From assembly GCF_009258225.1 (NCBI RefSeq), contig NZ_CP043617.1, positions 1,364,001 through 1,428,000 on the forward strand: 64,000 nucleotides of DNA, written 5' to 3'. The notes under the pieces were generated by a model. The model searched no databases and was not told the DNA's origin. It saw only the letters and a list, made by a program, of their open reading frames with translations. The DNA is from Sulfurimonas lithotrophica. Lineage in GTDB: Bacteria > Campylobacterota > Campylobacteria > Campylobacterales > Sulfurimonadaceae. Position 1 is the first letter of the stretch; every line of letters starts with the position of its first letter. The position numbers and the translations under genes are program-made. This document shows, one piece after another, positions 63,039-64,000 of the stretch.

Positions 63039-64000
63039 TTAATAATCTAACTCATATACCTCTTTTTCTTTTATGTCGCGAAACTGCACTATTTTTTTAC
63101 CTTTATGGTCCATACTAAACACTTCGGCATCTTCGAGTTTTTTAAAAGGTATCAACTCGTCTCCCATCGGTCCATATACGTCACTGCCGATAACATAGTA
63201 AGCTTCTTTTGCATCTATAGCTTTTTGAGAGTAGTAATCCGTCACAAGGATTTTTGAAATACTTTCTTTTGTGGATGTTTTGTAATCTCCCCATTTCATA
63301 GGGTCAAAATAAAACTTCATCATATCTTTTACACCGTCAAACGAGTAGTGATGCTCATGTCTGTCGTGTTTATAAAATATTTGGGCTGCCCACTTTGGAT
63401 ATTTATATGTAAACATACCGCAAACCGGACATTTTTCACCGTCTTTTAGTTCAATCTTTCCTGCTATAGAATCTAAGTCTCCAAACTTTTTTACATCCCA
63501 AAGATATAATGATAAAGAGTGAAGATATTTTTCTTTTATCGGTTTACAAAGTTTTTTATTTTTTATATCTGCTTTTAATTCGTTAATCTCTAAATAATTA
63601 CTTAAATCTATATCTTTTTTACATTTAGCTTCATAAATCTTTTTACCCATCGGGTATATCTTTTTTTCTTTTGTTTTCTTTTGTTTTAATAAATCTTTTT
63701 TAAGTGTCTCTTGAGTATTTTTTAATGCCGTATTAAGATCAACAATCTCACCTGAATATTTTTTTTGAAAGTTTTGGGCATCTGCTTTTGAAGCAAAAGC
63801 GAACTTTGAAATACTACTCATAGTCCCTTTAATATTTGAGTCTATTACATAAAAAGCTTTTTTGGCATCTATTAGTTTTTGAGTATGGGCATCTACAACT
63901 TTAATATAGTTTTTATCTATCCCATACTCTTGCATATCAACTGCCAAACAGTGCATAGAACAATATTGTCTATGCGTACCGTTATTGAGTTTTGAGGCGT
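63039..64000 (-). CDS. Tandem NosL-domain protein, N-terminus beyond the window
   Basis: The frame is open to the window edge. The visible part has two NosL-like domains. The first (beginning before the edge) reads RQYCSMHCLAVDMQEYG then KKAFYVIDSNIKGTMSSISK and SKADAQNFQKKYSGEIVDL. The second holds GEKCPVCGMFTYKYPKW, a His-rich KHDRHEHHY and KEAYYVIGSDVYGPMGDELI. NosL proteins bind copper at Cys/Met and deliver it to periplasmic enzymes. The first domain closely matches the NosL domain of the 3940-6702 fusion protein (about 518-596). An ATG at 63956 is internal. It is the upstream gene of the lpxK-argB-prmC run. Confidence 0.85.
   Translation of the reverse strand, partial: ASKLNNGTHRQYCSMHCLAVDMQEYGIDKNYIKVVDAHTQKLIDAKKAFYVIDSNIKGTMSSISKFAFASKADAQNFQKKYSGEIVDLNTALKNTQETLKKDLLKQKKTKEKKIYPMGKKIYEAKCKKDIDLSNYLEINELKADIKNKKLCKPIKEKYLHSLSLYLWDVKKFGDLDSIAGKIELKDGEKCPVCGMFTYKYPKWAAQIFYKHDRHEHHYSFDGVKDMMKFYFDPMKWGDYKTSTKESISKILVTDYYSQKAIDAKEAYYVIGSDVYGPMGDELIPFKKLEDAEVFSMDHKGKKIVQFRDIKEKEVYELDY

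Noticed and set aside
1-64000. CRISPR arrays, tRNA or rRNA genes, IS elements, prophage
   Set aside because: Reading intergenic gaps on both strands gave no regularly spaced repeats, no tRNA-like T-arm consensus and no transposase or phage structural genes. Divergent tRNAs or small RNAs could still have been missed by eye.

Overview
The window looks like a chromosomal segment of a Campylobacterota (epsilonproteobacterial) bacterium, most likely a Sulfurimonas-like sulfur oxidiser. The evidence is the AT-rich composition with TATAAT-type -10 boxes in T-rich DNA, the block fur-lysS-glyA-DUF1882-SPOR-trpE-aroE, a ppiD-like/ftsA/ftsZ cluster, an oadGAB sodium-pump decarboxylase operon, a DUF2018 (HP0242-like) protein, class II DAHP synthase and several genes with TTG starts. 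The genus is inferred from gene content only.

Layout. (1) 229-13523: one co-directional run of ten genes: TonB-dependent receptor, ExbB, ExbD, a DsbD/CcdA-like membrane protein, a 920-residue polyferredoxin-NosL-DUF4198-like fusion, a NapH-like polyferredoxin, a double-cubane/HgdB-type Fe-S protein, its BadF/HgdC-type ATPase, an RND transporter and a closing TonB. This is the best candidate for an undescribed system. It reads as metal or metallophore uptake joined to membrane Fe-S electron transfer and an ATP-driven low-potential reductase. (2) 13515-19490, minus strand: HlyD-like adaptor, molybdopterin oxidoreductase, argD, TolC-like protein and MidA-like methyltransferase. It holds the adaptor and outer-membrane partners that the RND gene lacks. 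(3) 19618-30708: cheV, oadBAG, small membrane proteins, htpG, a 5'-nucleotidase and a NicO-type metal exporter. (4) 30861-44068: housekeeping and amino-acid genes, an ABC-F ATPase, a GGDEF protein and fur.

(5) 44081-45417: a small accessory island. A secreted SH3-domain gene lies between two integron attC-like sites, with a second, ORF-less cassette-like unit in front of it. No integrase gene is in the window, so this resembles a CALIN (attC sites without an integrase). (6) 45486-56672: DUF2018, recR, mltA, dnaJ, a second TonB-ExbB-ExbD set, bioA, a PpiD-like chaperone, ftsA and ftsZ. (7) 56810-64000, minus strand: a four-gene FtsX-type ABC operon that includes a Cys-rich membrane protein, then a DUF4149 protein, prmC, argB, lpxK and a tandem-NosL protein cut by the window edge. 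Its NosL domain closely resembles that of the fusion protein in region 1.

No rRNA, tRNA, CRISPR array, prophage or insertion sequence was recognised. Many genes overlap by 4-47 bases, which points to tight operons. Starts were moved from the longest reading frame where a ribosome binding site or domain boundary supported it. Functions rest on motifs read by eye; no database search was run.
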